Under the pieces are notes generated by a model. The model was given only the letters and a program-made list of their open reading frames with translations, searched no databases and had not been told where the DNA came from. A stretch of 64,000 bases of DNA from Mikania micrantha. Lineage: Eukaryota; Streptophyta; Magnoliopsida; Asterales; Asteraceae. The position numbers and the translations under genes were made by a program. This document shows, one piece after another, positions 9,155 through 21,889 of this stretch (position 1 is its first letter; every line of letters starts with the position of its first letter). The stretch lies in contig CM018680.1 of assembly GCA_009363875.1 (NCBI GenBank), positions 68,401,139-68,465,138 on the forward strand, read 5' to 3'.

Positions 9155-12100
9155 TTAACTGTGTCCTAGAGATTTCTGTAACGATTGCCAGAACCTTGAT
9201 GTAAATCTGCTATCTCTATCAGAAATAATAGACAATGGCACACCATGGCGTACCACTATCTCATTGATGTATAATCTCGCCAGTTTATCCATCGTGAGAG
9301 TCTCACGCATCGGCAAGAAATGAGCAGATTTCGTCAATCGGTCGATGATAACCCATATCGTATCATGACCACTGGAAGTGCGGGGTAGCTTGGTAATGAA
9401 GTCCATAGCTATTTGTTCCCACTTCCAGAGCAGAATCTCAGGCTGTTCCAGTAAACCGGACGGTTTCTGGTGTTCCGCCTTTACCTTCGCACACGTTAAA
9501 CACTGACCAACGTACTCCGCTATGTCTTTCTTCATTCTGGGCCACCAATAAAATCCACGCAAGTCTTGGTACATCTTATCAGCGCCCGGGTGCACAGAGT
9601 ACTTGGTCTTGTGCGCTTTAGCAAAAATAAGTCTTCTTAATTCATCTACCGCAGGAATCCATACACGATCCTTATAGTAAATGATTCCATCAGACTTGGT
9701 ATCAAACTGTTTCTCTGCTCCACAGTCAAGTTCTTTCTTCAAGTTTCCTCTATCAACTGATTCTTGTTGTGCTTGAATAATCTTGTCTCGTAAGCTTGTC
9801 TGCACAGTCATTCCCATTGCTCTGACGCGCAAGGGTTTGACCCGTTCCTTCCGGCTCAAGGCATCAGCTACAACGTTCGCCTTTCCCAGATGGTACTTGA
9901 TCACACAATCGTAATCATTCTGAAGTTCAACCCAACGGCGTTGTCGCATGTTGAGCTCTTTCTGATCAAAGATGTGCTGCAGACTCTTGTGATCTGTAAA
10001 TATGGTACACTTGGTGCCATACAAGTAATGTCTCCAAATCTTCAGTGCGAAGATTACAGCTCCCAGTTTAAGATCATGAGTAGTGTAGTTCTTCTCATGA
10101 ACTTTCAACTGTCTTGATGCATAAGCGATCACTTTGTCCCGTTGCATCAGTACGCAACCAAGTCCCTGATGGGATGCATCACAATAAACAACAAAGTCAT
10201 CACATCCTTCTGGGAGAGATAAAATTGGAGCATCACACAATTTATGTTTCAATGTCTGAAAAGCATCTTCTTGTTTCTGCTCCCAGACAAACGGTTCACT
10301 TTTCTGAGTTAACTTAGTGAGAGGCAAAGCTATCTTAGAAAAGTTTGAGATAAACCTTCTATAATAACCTGCCAATCCCAGAAAAGACCGTATCTCCGTA
10401 GGCGTCTTCGGAGTGTCCCAGTTCTTTATCGCTTCAATCTTGGCGGGATCAACGTGTATTCCCTCGCTGTTGACTACATGACCAAGAAACTGAACTTCTC
10501 TTAGCCAAAATTCACATTTAGAGAATTTGGCATAGAGTTTCTTTTCCTTCAACAACTCCAAGATCTTCCTGAGATGTTGCTCGTGCTCTGCCTTGTTCTT
10601 GGAATAAATCAGTATGTCATCAATGAAAGCAATGACAAACTGATCTAGATACGGCTTGCACACTCGGTTCATGAGGTCCATGAAGACCGCTAGTGCATTT
10701 GTCAATCCGAAAGGCATCACCATGAATTCATAATGCCCGTATATGGTTCGGAAGGCCGTCTTCGGTATATCTTCATCTTGAACTCTAAGTTGATGATACC
10801 CGGACCGTAGATCGATCTTCGAGAAATACTGAGCTCCTTGCAACTGATCAAACAAGTCATCAATCCTCGGCAATGGATACCGATTCTTTATAATTAACTT
10901 GTTCAGCTCCCGATAGTCGATGCACATTCTAAACGATCCGTCTTTCTTCTTCACGAACAAAATCGGAGCTCCCGAAGGTGAGTAGCTCGGTCTGATAAAT
11001 CCTTTATCTAGTAACTCCTGTAACTGATTTGACAATTCCTGCATCTCCGAAGGTGCTAACCTGTAAGGAGATTTAGCAACAGGAGTTGCTCCAGGAACTA
11101 AGTCAATTCGGAACTCTACCGGTCGCACAGGTGGCAAACCTGGTAGATCTTCAAGGAATAATTCTGGATATTCTTTCACTACTGGTACGTCTTGTATCTT
11201 CTTCTTGTCTTTCTCTTTTTCCACCACATGAGCCAGGAAAGCTACACACTGCTTCTGTAAACACTTACGCGCCTTTATGCAAGATATAATTTTGACACTT
11301 CGTTTTGCTTGATCCCCTCTGACTTCCAATACACGATCATCTGGCAATGGAATTCGAAGCAACTTTTCAGAACAAATGACTTCCACTCGATTAGAAGAAA
11401 TCCAATCCATTCCAACAATGATGTCGAAGCTACCCAACTCCATCGGTATCAAATCGATGGCAAATGTATGACCATTAAGCGTCAACGGGTAATTCCTGTA
11501 TACTGTACTAACTGTGATCTGTTTTCCGTTAGCTACTTCTATGATATAAGGGGAGTCTAATTGTTCCTCTACAGAATCTAATTGGCATGCAAAATCGGCA
11601 GAGATAAAACTCTGATCCGCACCAGTGTCAAATAGAACAGATGCATAAAAGTCATGTAAGAGAAATGTACCAGTGACCACATTCGGGTCTTGGCGTGCAG
11701 CTGGTGCTCCTATAGCAAAGGCTCTTCCACGAGGTGCTTGAACTGCCGGTTGTGCCTTCTTCAGGCAGTTCTTCGCAAAGTGGCCTAGTTCGCCACAGTT
11801 GAAGCATCCACCGTTGTTCTGATTACTTGGTGGAGGGAGAGCCAAAGCAGCATTGTTGACTGCTGGGTTTGGTGTCAGTCTGCACTGTTGGACCCAGTGC
11901 CCTTTTCTTCCACAACCCGTGCATTGACGGCACTGGTTGCTTGCAGCATGGTGGTACTGGCACTTAGTACACAAAGGATGTGGGCCAGTGTATTGTTTCT
12001 TGGGCACATTTTGTTGTGCCACTGCTACTTGATTGAGGGGAGTAGCCACTGTATAGTTCTTGATGAGTTTCTGCTTTTTCTTCGGGTGTTGTTGGTGATG

Positions 12101-12520
12101 TGGTTTCTTTGAAGACTCCTCCTTGCGTTTTCCAGTGTCAGCCTCTTTCTTCAAAACTCCAGAGGCTACCATCAAATCAGTGAGTTTCCAAGATAAACTC
12201 ACAGCAGACTCTACAGTAACAGGGTTGGCTGCAACCACTAAACCCTGAATGCAGGCGGGTAGTCCAATTACATATATGTCTATCCTTTTCTCTAAAGTTG
12301 GTACCATGTCTGGCACCAAAGCAACTAACTCGTGGTAACGAGTAGTATACCCCATGTGATCTGCCCCTTTCATCACATGGTTGGACAATTCAACCTCCAG
12401 CTTCTGCAGTTCATTCTTGGGGCAAAATTCTGTTCGCAGTAGAGTCTTGAAATATTCCCAAGTCATCGACATGGCTTCTTCTCTTCCTCTAGCGTTGATT
12501 TGACCATTCCACCAAGTCAA
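9155..12520 (-). pseudogene. gypsy-A gag-protease-RT-RNase H-integrase, main open segment
   Basis: An open frame of 1121 codons. In order: the end of gag, CCHC zinc knuckles (CTGCGRKGHWVQQC and CFNCGELGHFAKNC), the aspartic protease DTGA motif (VLFDTGADQSF), RT with YPLPRIDDLFDQLQGA and the FIDDILIYS catalytic box, RNase H (DASHQGLGCVL, TDHKSLQHIF), and the integrase HHCC zinc region (HPGADKMYQDL ... CLTCAKVK) plus the first catalytic Asp in MDFITKLPR. The frame has no natural start: it is entered by a frameshift near 12570 and left by one near 9150. In the usually conserved NAPA block, Pro is Leu (NALAVFMD). Confidence 0.93.
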
Positions 12521-12997
12521 AGCTCGCTTGTTGAATGTTCCAGTAGAGTAGCGAACTTTGTGGTGGACAGCTGCAGAGGTCCAGAGTAGTCTCTATCTTT
12601 TCAATCCATTGGATTAGTCCAATGGCTCCTTCAGACCCACTAAAACTGGGTGGCTTACATCCTACAAATGACTTGTAGGAGTAGTGTGATGAACCACCAG
12701 TGTTCCCACTGGCTTCTCCTGATGAGTTACCAGTGTTGTTGATTTCACTTCGAAGACGGATGAACATCTCTGGTATCGCTTCCTTCACTGATTGGTCATC
12801 TGACTGCTCAGTAAGGTCACCAAGGCGATGGTAGCAGGATCCAGCATTGGTGTTATGCCCGAGCCAGATGGTTGGTTAAGTAGAGGATGAGGAGGCGGTG
12901 GAGGAGGTGGTGGTGGTGAATCAGCAGGTGATGGTGTGGAGGAGTGTGGAGCCAAATCTTGTGGTGGTAATGAGGGAGTCTGTCTTCTCGGTGGCAT
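12489..12997 (-). pseudogene. gypsy-A gag N-terminus, frameshifted
   Basis: Translation would start at ATG 12997 (MPPRRQTPSLPP) and read a Pro-rich N-terminus with a run of nine prolines. An early stop follows at about 12785, because the continuing gag sequence (KEAIPEMFIRLRSE, then GCKPPSFSGSEGAIGLIQWIEKIE) lies in another frame. A second break near 12565-12575 shifts back into the main 1121-codon frame. Gag would form the particle shell. The start lies 160 bp inside the PBS, as expected. Confidence 0.85.
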
Positions 12998-13156
12998 TCA
13001 GATCATAACCAAAAGTATATTGGTTAGTGCAATGATCGAATGCAGAAGACACAATGCAATAAAGTCTTAAGTCCTGTGTTCTCTACATGCAGGGTCCCTA
13101 GGTTATAGTTTAGGCCAAACTGTTTAATTAAGTGACCTATATTTCTCTATAACCAT

Positions 13157-13169
13157 GGCTCTAATACCA
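13157..13169 (-). other. gypsy-A primer binding site (Met-tRNA type)
   Basis: The - strand reads TGGTATTAGAGCC just inside the 5' LTR, matching the common plant initiator Met-tRNA PBS with one difference. It primes minus-strand synthesis. Confidence 0.85.
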
Positions 13170-13525
13170 ATCTGTCACACCCCGAGCCGGCGGGGTAGGA
13201 TCGGATTTCCCAGTCGGGCGGAAGGTTCCCGGGGTGCGATATCGTGAGTGATAATCGAAATGATCAGATTGTTTACATTGCACATGATGTATAAATGAGA
13301 AACTTGCTAAAATAAAATTGAATTACAAAGTTAAATTACATCAGTTAAGTTTATAATTTAACAATGTAAATCTACTATCACATCATAAATTTTCAATCTT
13401 GTATCTGCACATGATATACAAAATAACTGTGTATGATGTCCAAAAATATGCAGGTCCAAAAAGCTAGGTCCTCTATCTGTAACCTAGTCCAAAAGAAATA
13501 ACTCTTCAGTTGACCTGTTCATCAT

Positions 13526-14977
13526 CTGAGAAGTCATGCAAAAATAAAGTCAACACATGGTTGGTGAGTTCATTAAGTTTTATAAAATGAGTTTGAATGA
13601 CCTGAATGACAACCTTAACCTCACCATTAACCACCTATCCCATCCAGCTTAGTATGCTTATATATAGGGCATATGTAGGGGAACAAGCCCCAGCCAACAT
13701 CCCACCACATACCAAACCACATGATATATTGTTCCTGGTGATAATTAAGCATTTCATCCCTTCCCTTTGATTCTTAGAATTTGACTCATAGAATTTGATT
13801 ACCCTGAAAAGTTTACCTTGATCCCTCGAAATGACAACCTTAACCTCATCAACAACCATCTATGCTATCCAATCAAGTATGCTTATATATAGGGCATATG
13901 TAGGGGAACAAGCCCCAGCCAACATCCCACCACATACCGGACCGCATAACATATTGTTAATGATGATAATTAAGCGTTTCACTCCATTCACCTTCAATTT
14001 AGATTGGATTTCCACAAATAGATTTACCATTATCTTTTGAGTTCACCATGAAGTCATGATTTCCCCCAAATCATTTGTAGAAACATGATATTAAATAAAT
14101 AAATAAACATTTAAATACAACTAGGACATGATGATTGGGCCTTATTTGACTCAATCAATTAGACCTAGTTGTTGGTGGTTGTCCAAGTTGTACCCTCTCA
14201 CACGTGACCCATATCAGGCAGGACTCACCAGGAGCCTACCTGAGCATGCCGGGATTTTACTGATGCCCATATCAGCTTGACCCAATGGTCCACTGTACAT
14301 GCCGGGACTTTACGGATATCCTTTGATTCTTGATCTCTTTGATTCTCTTGATTTTGATTTCATTTGATAGTTCACGTTATTGCCCATATAGCTTGACTAC
14401 AAGAGTCTACTATTTGTGCCGGGACTTTATGTGTGTTACACGTGGTCTTGATTTCTATACAACTGACATCCATCTTAACTCAAGTATTAATGATTTCATT
14501 AGATTGTAATGATATCATTATTTCAATGATTCACACACATTTATGATTTCTGATTCCTTGAGTCTCTTGATTTGATCTTTAGAATTTCCATGATTTCACA
14601 ATGATAATTGATTCTTGATTAGGATCCTTTGTTTTCAGATCACACACTGAATTAGATTTCTTTGAACCTGATCTTTAGCTTTAGTTCTTTTGATTTCACT
14701 TTGAATTGAGATTCTTGAATTTGAGCTAGATGGACTAAGGGTTTGTTTAGAGTCTTAGAATTAAAGTATTACTCGTAGGAGTAATTTAATTAACTTGTTA
14801 GTTAATTCTGCATAGCAATTACCTAGGCAGGAGTCTAGGAGTATAAACAATCATATATATGTAAAACATATAATAATAAAAGCATTTAAGTAAACAATTT
14901 AAATAAAACGGTTTACGGATGCTTCTCAGCCCCGCGTTTGAAAACAAAATGTTTAGAAAAGGGGCAATGAACTCACC
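13526..14977 (-). promoter_or_regulatory. Putative LTR intron with donor-pairing stem, gypsy-A
   Basis: In element orientation a donor ACAG|GTGAGTTCATT (exon end 14977) is followed about 1.4 kb downstream by its perfect 12-nt complement AATGAACTCACC (13574-13563). Ten bases later comes TTGACTT (branch-point-like), then a U-rich tract and CTTCTCAG (acceptor end at 13526). The same order and spacing recur in the gypsy-B, C and D LTRs. Splicing is inferred, not shown. Confidence 0.5.
13605..14054. repeat. 225-bp tandem duplication inside the gypsy-A LTR
   Basis: Two units start with AATGACAACCTTAACCTCA at 13605 and 13830. Both contain TATATATAGGGCATATGTAGGGG and the adjoining CCCCAGCCAACATCCCACC. 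They have diverged by scattered substitutions, and both lie within the putative LTR intron. Confidence 0.85.
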
Positions 14978-17303
14978 TGTGTTGCTCTGTATAGAATTTC
15001 CACAAAATGTGCGCTCGTTGTTGTAGCCTAAGTGTCTTCAGTACCTGAATTGTTTTAATAGGATTCGAATACGATAAGTATTTACAGTAGTCGCTGTATC
15101 TAGGGTTTGGTCTCGGTGTGCAACTACGTGTCCTAGATTACTAATGTGTTTCTATGACTCTATATAATTAATCTAACATATTACCCGTAAGTCACCCATG
15201 TCCCAAGATTATTCATCAATAAATCTTTAATTAGATTATTGTTAAATTAATTCATATTAAGTTTAAGCATTCAACAAAATCATTTAATTTAATCACATAA
15301 AGTTTATAAATCAATTACTTTTATTAAAGTATGATAAATCTTTTAAGAGTATGGAACTTACACGTGATGGGCTTTGATTTAGCCCATTAGGCCACTCTGG
15401 GCCCATTACTCGACTTTTAGTTTCAAACGATTTCTTGTTAACTCATTAATTACTAATCCTTGATGGTTTAAATAAACCATTTAGGTTAGCCAAAAGTCTT
15501 TATTGATTTCCGATGGTTTAGGTGTTAACAATTAAGTCAACCCCATAACTTTAGGCTTAATGTCTTTGTTTATCAATTTATTCCCAATTATTTTTAACTC
15601 CATAATATTACAATCCAGGTTTAGATTATGAAGTGTTTTATGAAAACTCTTGTTAGTGAAAACCCTAATCTAGGGTTTCCTTAAATACTTCCTTGTATTT
15701 TAGATGAAAATCACACACCGTACTTCTTGATTCAATCTTGTTATCATATTTCGATTCCCATGGTTAAACCCTATTAGACATTTCCCTTGTAACTCATAAA
15801 ACCAAATTTCATGCATGCACACACACACCATTAGAATGTATGAAATTCGTGGATCCCATGCACTCTAGTGGCTTCCCAAACATACACATCCCATGCATAC
15901 GTAACCCAACCCGAATCAACTTGACCGAATAGTCATTTAGGCCGCATGTGAGCTGGGCCAAACTACCTGGGCCGACTGTCACGAGATGTTAGCCGAATTG
16001 AAGGGCCAGCCGAATGAAGCCTGCACCGAAAGGAAAAAAAAGAAAGGCCTTTGGGCCGAAGGAGTGTATTCGGCTGCCAGAATAGGAGCTGGGCCGAATC
16101 ACTATGCAGGCCGACCAAATGAAGATGGGCCAGCGAATGAGTGGACTGGCGAAGGAATGCTACTTTGGTGGCTGTTCATTCGGCCAAATGGGGTTTATGT
16201 CCCATTCGGTGAGCTGGGTTTTGTCATTCGGCCAAGAGGAGTTCGACCCAAGTGAAATCATAGTTTTCGAGCTGAATGACTAGGGGATGAAATGAGGCTT
16301 GTTCCTATACTATTGTATGGTGATGTAGGGTGAATCCTAAGGGTTAGAAATGGGTATAACCGGCTCTAGATGAGTTTGATCAAAGGGTTTATAAAACCCT
16401 AAAAACCGAACTTGAATACGATCTGTTGTACTTCTACCATCTACAAAGTGTGGTGGTCATTTTGACACCAAGAACACATGATTTCATGGATTATTGAGTG
16501 AGAAATCTTAGAGAGAAGATGGTGGTTTTAGTGAGAGAAAGCTAGAGAGAGAGAGAGCCGAAAATGGGGGTTTGAATTTCGTAGGTGGGGGTGGTATGAG
16601 GCATTGAATGCCTCATTAAATGAGGAGAAAATACCCGGTTTCGTTCGGGTTCGTTCGGTTTCACGTGGTTTCGCGTAAAAACGTCGGTTTCTCGTCGTTT
16701 TCGTAACGAAACGACTCGGTTGTAAAATAGAATTTATAAAATCATTTTAGACAGTTATTCCTAGTAAATTAACTAAATATCTTTTATTTATTTTAAATTT
16801 TCAGAAATAATTAATTTGTGGTTTAAAATTGAATCGTACGGTCGTCGCGCGTATTCGTTCGAATCGTCACCCATACGAACACGACGATAACTATACTTTT
16901 CAATATTGTTTTCTAATTATTGGATATCATTCAGAACGTTAAACTTCCATATTTATTCGCACAGATCGTCACCTATACGAAAAATCTGTCGGTTTAGCAT
17001 TCACGTAACGACTTCCGTGTTGTTTTGTTCTGTAAAGCCTCACATACGTTTATACGTAATAAAATCCTAACACATAATCACATGATGGTTCTTTAATGCC
17101 AGATAATTATCTGACTGACGAACCATAGTCCTGAACTTGCTTTTCTGAATTGATTCTGAAATTGCGTTGTGACAACATAAAATGATAATAATGCTTGACA
17201 TGAATATGAAATACATTGAATTTACGTAAAGTTTGTACCTGATTACTGTTCACGTTACTGTTCAGATCACTGTTCCGATGACGTTTTCGGCACTGATGTT
17301 ACA

Positions 17304-17349
17304 CATACATACATACATACATACATACATACATACATACATACATACA

Positions 17350-17380
<31 letters not shown>
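17304..17380. repeat. (CATA)n microsatellite, about 19 units
   Basis: An uninterrupted CATA array directly abuts the outer end of the gypsy-A LTR, followed by a short TG run. The 104-codon ORF across it (17233-17547) is a repeat artefact. Confidence 0.95.
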
Positions 17381-17382
<2 letters not shown>

Positions 17383-18329
17383 GTGTGTGTGTATGGTAGA
17401 TATCCTTTGTTAACTCACCTTTATTGTGTTAACTTGTATAACTATGTCAAGATCAATTCAAATCTTTGTTTTTTTTTTCAAAAATCAATTTTAACCATGT
17501 ATAACACTTTTTATTTTATGTATTTGCACAAATTTACAACCGTTTAAAATTTTCACTAGTGAAAGTTTTTATTACATTAAATATGTCGGTAAACTATAAC
17601 GCAAAAATACACTTTTTTAAATCTGAAACTCATATGAATTTATGCAAACATATAAAATAAGAAATTGTTTTACATGTGTAACAATGGTAATAAAAAATAA
17701 AGATTTGTATTTATTTTGGCGGAGTTATATTGGTTAACGCAATAAAGGATATTTATTATATGATCGTGATTATATGTGTGCATGTATATTATAATAAATA
17801 AAGGTTTCTAAAAATGTATGATAAGTTTAGGTTTAATTTCTTGCAATTAAGGATAGTTATTAACTACACTTTTAAAAAAAATACAAATTATTAAATTATA
17901 CAGAATGGTAATCATATTTAAATTATACAAAATGGTAATCAGAAAAAAAAATTCAAAATAATGTGTTATAGTTATGTTTGTTACATTGATGTAAATATGA
18001 TGCATTTAAAAAAAAAAAAAAACTAGTCGAGAATATACCAGAATTAAAGAGAAAAAATGACAGAATATAATGATGCAATTTTTATATTAAGTAATATAGT
18101 ATAAAAAGTTGTGAATGTTCAAAAAATGAAAGGTAAGCTTCATTTAAAAAAAATTAGAATAATTAAAATCTATTAGTTGATGACAATTTTCACCATCATA
18201 TCAAATCAAAATGTCTTAAATATTCTTTCATATTAAAAACATAATAATAACACGTGCCATGATCTTATTCACTTGATTTGTTAAATTAACCAATGGATGA
18301 TAGCTAATAAAATGTTGTAAGTAATTTAT
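17381..18329. other. AT-rich intergenic DNA
   Basis: Long A and T runs and low complexity. I see no coding, RNA or element signature. Confidence 0.6.
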
Positions 18330-18416
18330 GTTATATTTAATTCCCAATCATATATATATATGTGTGTGTGTATGTATTATACATACATTCATACATGATT
18401 GGGAATTAAATATAAC
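18330..18416. repeat. Perfect 22-bp inverted repeat with TA/TG loop
   Basis: Arms 18330-18351 and 18395-18416 are exact reverse complements (GTTATATTTAATTCCC... paired with ...GGGAATTAAATATAAC). They are separated by 43 bp of TA/TG-rich simple sequence. The unit could extrude as a cruciform or be a small fold-back element. A related segment (GGCGGAGTTAT...GGTTAA near 17718) resembles the flank at 18424. Confidence 0.85.
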
Positions 18417-18534
18417 CCACTGTTAGCGGAGTTATTTGGGTTAAAACAAAAACAATCGGTTATTAAAATTTCCATGCCCTATATACATGTGTGTGCGTGC
18501 ACACACACATATACTAAAGGAACCATTTTTAGAC

Positions 18535-18902
18535 AGGGGGTTCTTAGAGCAAGTGCGGAAAATGCGACCGCACATGGCCCATTTTTTGTAGGGGCCCTAA
18601 TCTTTTTAAAAAAAAATTATATGTTATATATATTAATGTATTTTACAACAAACACATATAATTTATATTCCAATTTTTTAAATATATTTAACTCATTTAT
18701 GAATTTTATAAAATCAAAAAGAAAAACTTGCCTATTAAACATTTGACCCAATAACTTATTACAATTTAAAATTTAGGTAAAAAAACATATTAAGTTATTA
18801 ACTCACTTCATATTTAGTTAAAAACTAATTATCACACACACACACATATAGGCACATTTTTAGCATTCGCACAGGACAACTAATTTCTCAGAGACGGCTC
18901 TG
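18535..18902. mobile_element. Possible hAT-type MITE
   Basis: The 8-mer TTTAGACA precedes 18535 and follows 18902, as in an 8-bp target duplication. The right end reads CTCAGAGACGGCTCTG, a type of end often seen on plant hAT-like MITEs. The left end (GGGGGTTCTTAGAG) matches it only weakly, so the boundaries are uncertain. There is no coding capacity. Confidence 0.35.
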
Positions 18903-20171
18903 TTTAGACACAAGTTTAAAGTGTATAATAGCAACATTTCTTATTTTAAAAGAAAATTACTTTTATACCCTTAAATCAAGTGGTTATAAATACGATTATT
19001 TTATTTATTTACAACTTGTTGATTTTTACTAGAATGAATCCGTATACACACATGTGTGTGTGTTTTTTATTAAGAGAGCACTAAAAATTACATCAACAGG
19101 AGGGGTTTTTAAGCCACTCATTACAACCGAACTTATTTTATTGTTTCTACTTCCAAAGAATACAAAAGAAGTGTTAGGTAAAACTAAATATGCTTGTTAT
19201 CCTAAAAAGTCTAATAAGTATCTTGAACCATTAGATCATTAATCAACAAATATTCTTAATTGATGTTGTTGAAGTTTATTTTAGTAATGACTACTTTTGT
19301 TGAGTTTTTATCAAGTTCCGCCACCTTCTTTCACGTTTATAACTTTTACATACAAAATTACTTTTTTATAACAATATACTATAAAAACGAGAATTTTTTT
19401 ATCTTCAAAATTAGTATAGTATTGCCATAGAAATTTTTTTTGTTTTTTTAGTTGATTGTGTCTTTTGTAAAAGTCATTATGTCTTTTGTGTTTCGTGCTC
19501 AATCTTGCGTTTTCCTTAACAATTTAAAACACAATAATGTTGCAGAATACATTATGTCAACCAATGATGACAAAATGATGAGTATAAATAACACAATGAT
19601 CTTTAAAAAAATAATAATTACCTATAAAAAATAAATAATTATACACAAATATTAAAGAAAGACACAATGACGATAATTAGAGACTATTAACTGAAAAAGT
19701 TTCATTTTTTATAACAACACTAAATTAATTTTAATGAAAAAATATGCTCATTTTAATGATATATATTTAAAAACAAATATTATATATAAAAGTTATGAAC
19801 GTTAAAAAAATATAGGGGAAAGTGTTCATAACTAAATTACCATTCAACAACTTTACTCTCTAAAATTTTGAATTTTTCCACTTAGATTTGATCTTTCTTG
19901 GATCTTTTAGAAAAAAAAAATTGTTTAGTTGAACCTAACGCTACGAAAGAAATAACTAACAATCAACAAGAAATTTCTTTCCATATGGAGTGATGATTCT
20001 CTAAAGTGGTTTTCTTCATATCTAGCCAAAGAACCCCCAGGCAAAGAAACACGCCGCGTCATTGGGTGAATAAAATTTATTATCATTATCATTTTTTTTT
20101 CTCTTAGGATAAAGTGTTTTCAATTAATTCCTTTAATTTTTGTTTCAATTAATCTCATGTTTCTTAAGCCA
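18903..20171. other. AT-rich intergenic DNA
   Basis: No supported feature. The short ORFs here lack recognisable domains. Confidence 0.6.
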
Positions 20172-20436
20172 TCTAATATTACTGTTATCAATGATACATC
20201 GTCTCAATGGTACCCCAAGATTCTTTCAAATGTGAGGTTCTGGGTTCAAATCCTTCCCGCAGCGAAATAAGGGTCTGAGGGGAGTCAGTGGGTTTTCCCA
20301 GTGGGGTTTCCTCCTGGGGTGGTTGTGGTGGCTCATGAGAGGTCCAGATAACTAGACCTTGGTGACATGGCCTGGAAACAGTGAGTTCACACGATTGAGA
20401 CCTTCGCCGTTAAAAAAAAATCTAATATTACTGTTA
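20172..20436 (+). mobile_element. tRNA-derived SINE with 16-bp target duplication
   Basis: The body (20188-20420, about 233 bp) begins with Pol III promoter-like boxes: a degenerate A box in CGTCTCAATGGTA and a B box in GGTTCTGGGTTCAAATCC. It ends in a run of A (GTTAAAAAAAAA). Both sides carry the perfect duplication TCTAATATTACTGTTA (20172-20187 and 20421-20436). It is mobilised in trans by a LINE enzyme. The perfect duplication points to a fairly recent insertion. Confidence 0.88.
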
Positions 20437-21889
20437 ACTTTTTATAAAAGGATCAAAATATCTTTTTCTAAAAAGTAAAAACGGACGGTCAGCGTGTATA
20501 ATGAAACAATTTCATCACATCATCATCTATTATTGTCACGTCAGAGATAAAGAACAAAATGAAAAAGTAATTATTTATTCATTTTTTATTAAAAAACTAC
20601 TTTATAAAAATGACGTTTATAAACATTTAAATAACAAAAGTATTTAAAAAACACACTAATAAAAAAATAATCGATTGTAATAACTTAATAAAAAACGTAT
20701 TTATTCTTTGTTTTTATTGACATTTATAAAACTGGTTATAAATTAATGAAAAAACTAATAACATCATACTAACATCATAATAAAAATCGTGTTTATTCTT
20801 TTTTTTTATTATTCAAAAACTAATAAGTGACGTTTACAAAATTGTTTATATACTAAGATTTTTTTATAAACATTTAAATAAAAAAATTTAATAAAAAACA
20901 TATTAATAAGAAAAAAAATAATACAATTATCATAGTAACATAATAAAAAACGTATTTATTCTTTGCATACTTTTATTCAAAAACGAAATAAGTGACGTTT
21001 ATAAAATTGTTTATAAATAATAAGATTTTATAAACATTTAAATATTAATAAATGTTAACAAAAATCATATTAATAAGGAAAATAATCATAATCTTCAAAA
21101 TAACGTAATAAAATACGTATTTAATTTTGTTTTTATTCAAAAATTATTATATTACATGCAATCTATAAAATTGATGATAAATTAATAGATTTTATATAAC
21201 CTTTCAAATAAACAGGCCCTTATCCCTAGTAAATAATCTACTGAGTGATAAGAAACAGCAGAACTAGAATACTTGAATTGCAAAAGCAAAATGGAAACAA
21301 CGAATACTTTATTATAATAAAACATGTCTTTGAATAGCCGTCGAAAAAGGTTTGGAGGGATGGTATTCAAAGAACCCGCATGAGGTGAAGCACACTGCCT
21401 CAATATATAGTTCCTTTTACGTCTTGAAAACAATTAATTTGATTTTCATTAATCACTTACACTTTCGTTTAAGTTAAATCTATGTTTTTAAAAGCCATCC
21501 ATGTTTTGATTTTTTTTTTTTTAGAAATTTGTAACACTATTGGGCACATTTTTATAAAAAAAAAAAATCAAAAAAGCGCCGACCAGATATTTTTAAAAAA
21601 ATATTTTATAAAACCATGTAAAACATATGTTCATGCCCTGAAAGAGGGCAAACCCGACCTCCGTTTTGAGCCAATTTTTTTAAGAGGCACACAATTTTTG
21701 TTATATGCGCATATATATGGATTTACTTAAATGAGAACCAACAAGTTATAGAACTAAAAAGAATTGTTTATAAACACATGATATAAGGGATAAAAAATGT
21801 AATTTCCATTAATGTAAATGAAGTTAGTTTCATGCTCTTAAAATAAGTTTATTTGGTAATAGTTTATTTGGTAAAATCGGTTTTTAGTA
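20437..21889. other. AT-rich intergenic DNA
   Basis: There are repeated AAAAACGTATTTATTC-like and TGACGTTTATAAA-like phrases between about 20600 and 21130, suggesting an old degenerate tandem repeat with a period of roughly 230-240 bp. No coding signature is seen. Confidence 0.45.

Larger units (their letters stand above)
7234..17303 (-). mobile_element. Ty3/gypsy chromovirus gypsy-A, interrupted by copia-1
   Basis: This - strand element has its 3' LTR at 7234-8305 (partial, the rest displaced off window by copia-1), an internal region at 8306-13172 and a full 5' LTR at 13173-17303. A Met-tRNA-type PBS (TGGTATTAGAGCC on the - strand, 13157-13169) and a PPT (AAGGGGAG, about 8306-8315) fit the ends. 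The gene order gag-PR-RT-RH-INT with a C-terminal chromodomain-like tail fits the Tekay/Del group of chromoviruses. At least three frame breaks disable gag-pol. The left target duplication cannot be checked. Confidence 0.93.
13173..17303 (-). repeat. gypsy-A 5' LTR, 4.1 kb
   Basis: On the + strand it runs from TGTCACACCCCG to GATGTTACA, giving TG...CA ends. About 4131 bp is long even for this group. It includes a 225-bp tandem duplication (13605-14054), a putative intron-like unit (14976-13526, - strand) and GGCCGAA-rich sequence near 15940-16230. The 89-codon ORF at 15986-16255 lies inside this LTR and has no protein signature. The right edge abuts a CATA microsatellite. Confidence 0.9.

Noticed and set aside
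15986..16255. ORF of 89 codons rich in Gly, Ala and Arg
   Set aside because: It lies inside the gypsy-A LTR in GGCCGAA-rich sequence; the matching part of the other LTR shows no coding constraint.
17233..17547. ORF of 104 codons with a Tyr-Ile-His repeat
   Set aside because: It is a translation of the CATA microsatellite and flanking LTR sequence, with no domain or conserved start.
21182..21730. Short ORFs in AT-rich intergenic DNA
   Set aside because: No recognisable motif, low-complexity composition and no promoter or splice context.
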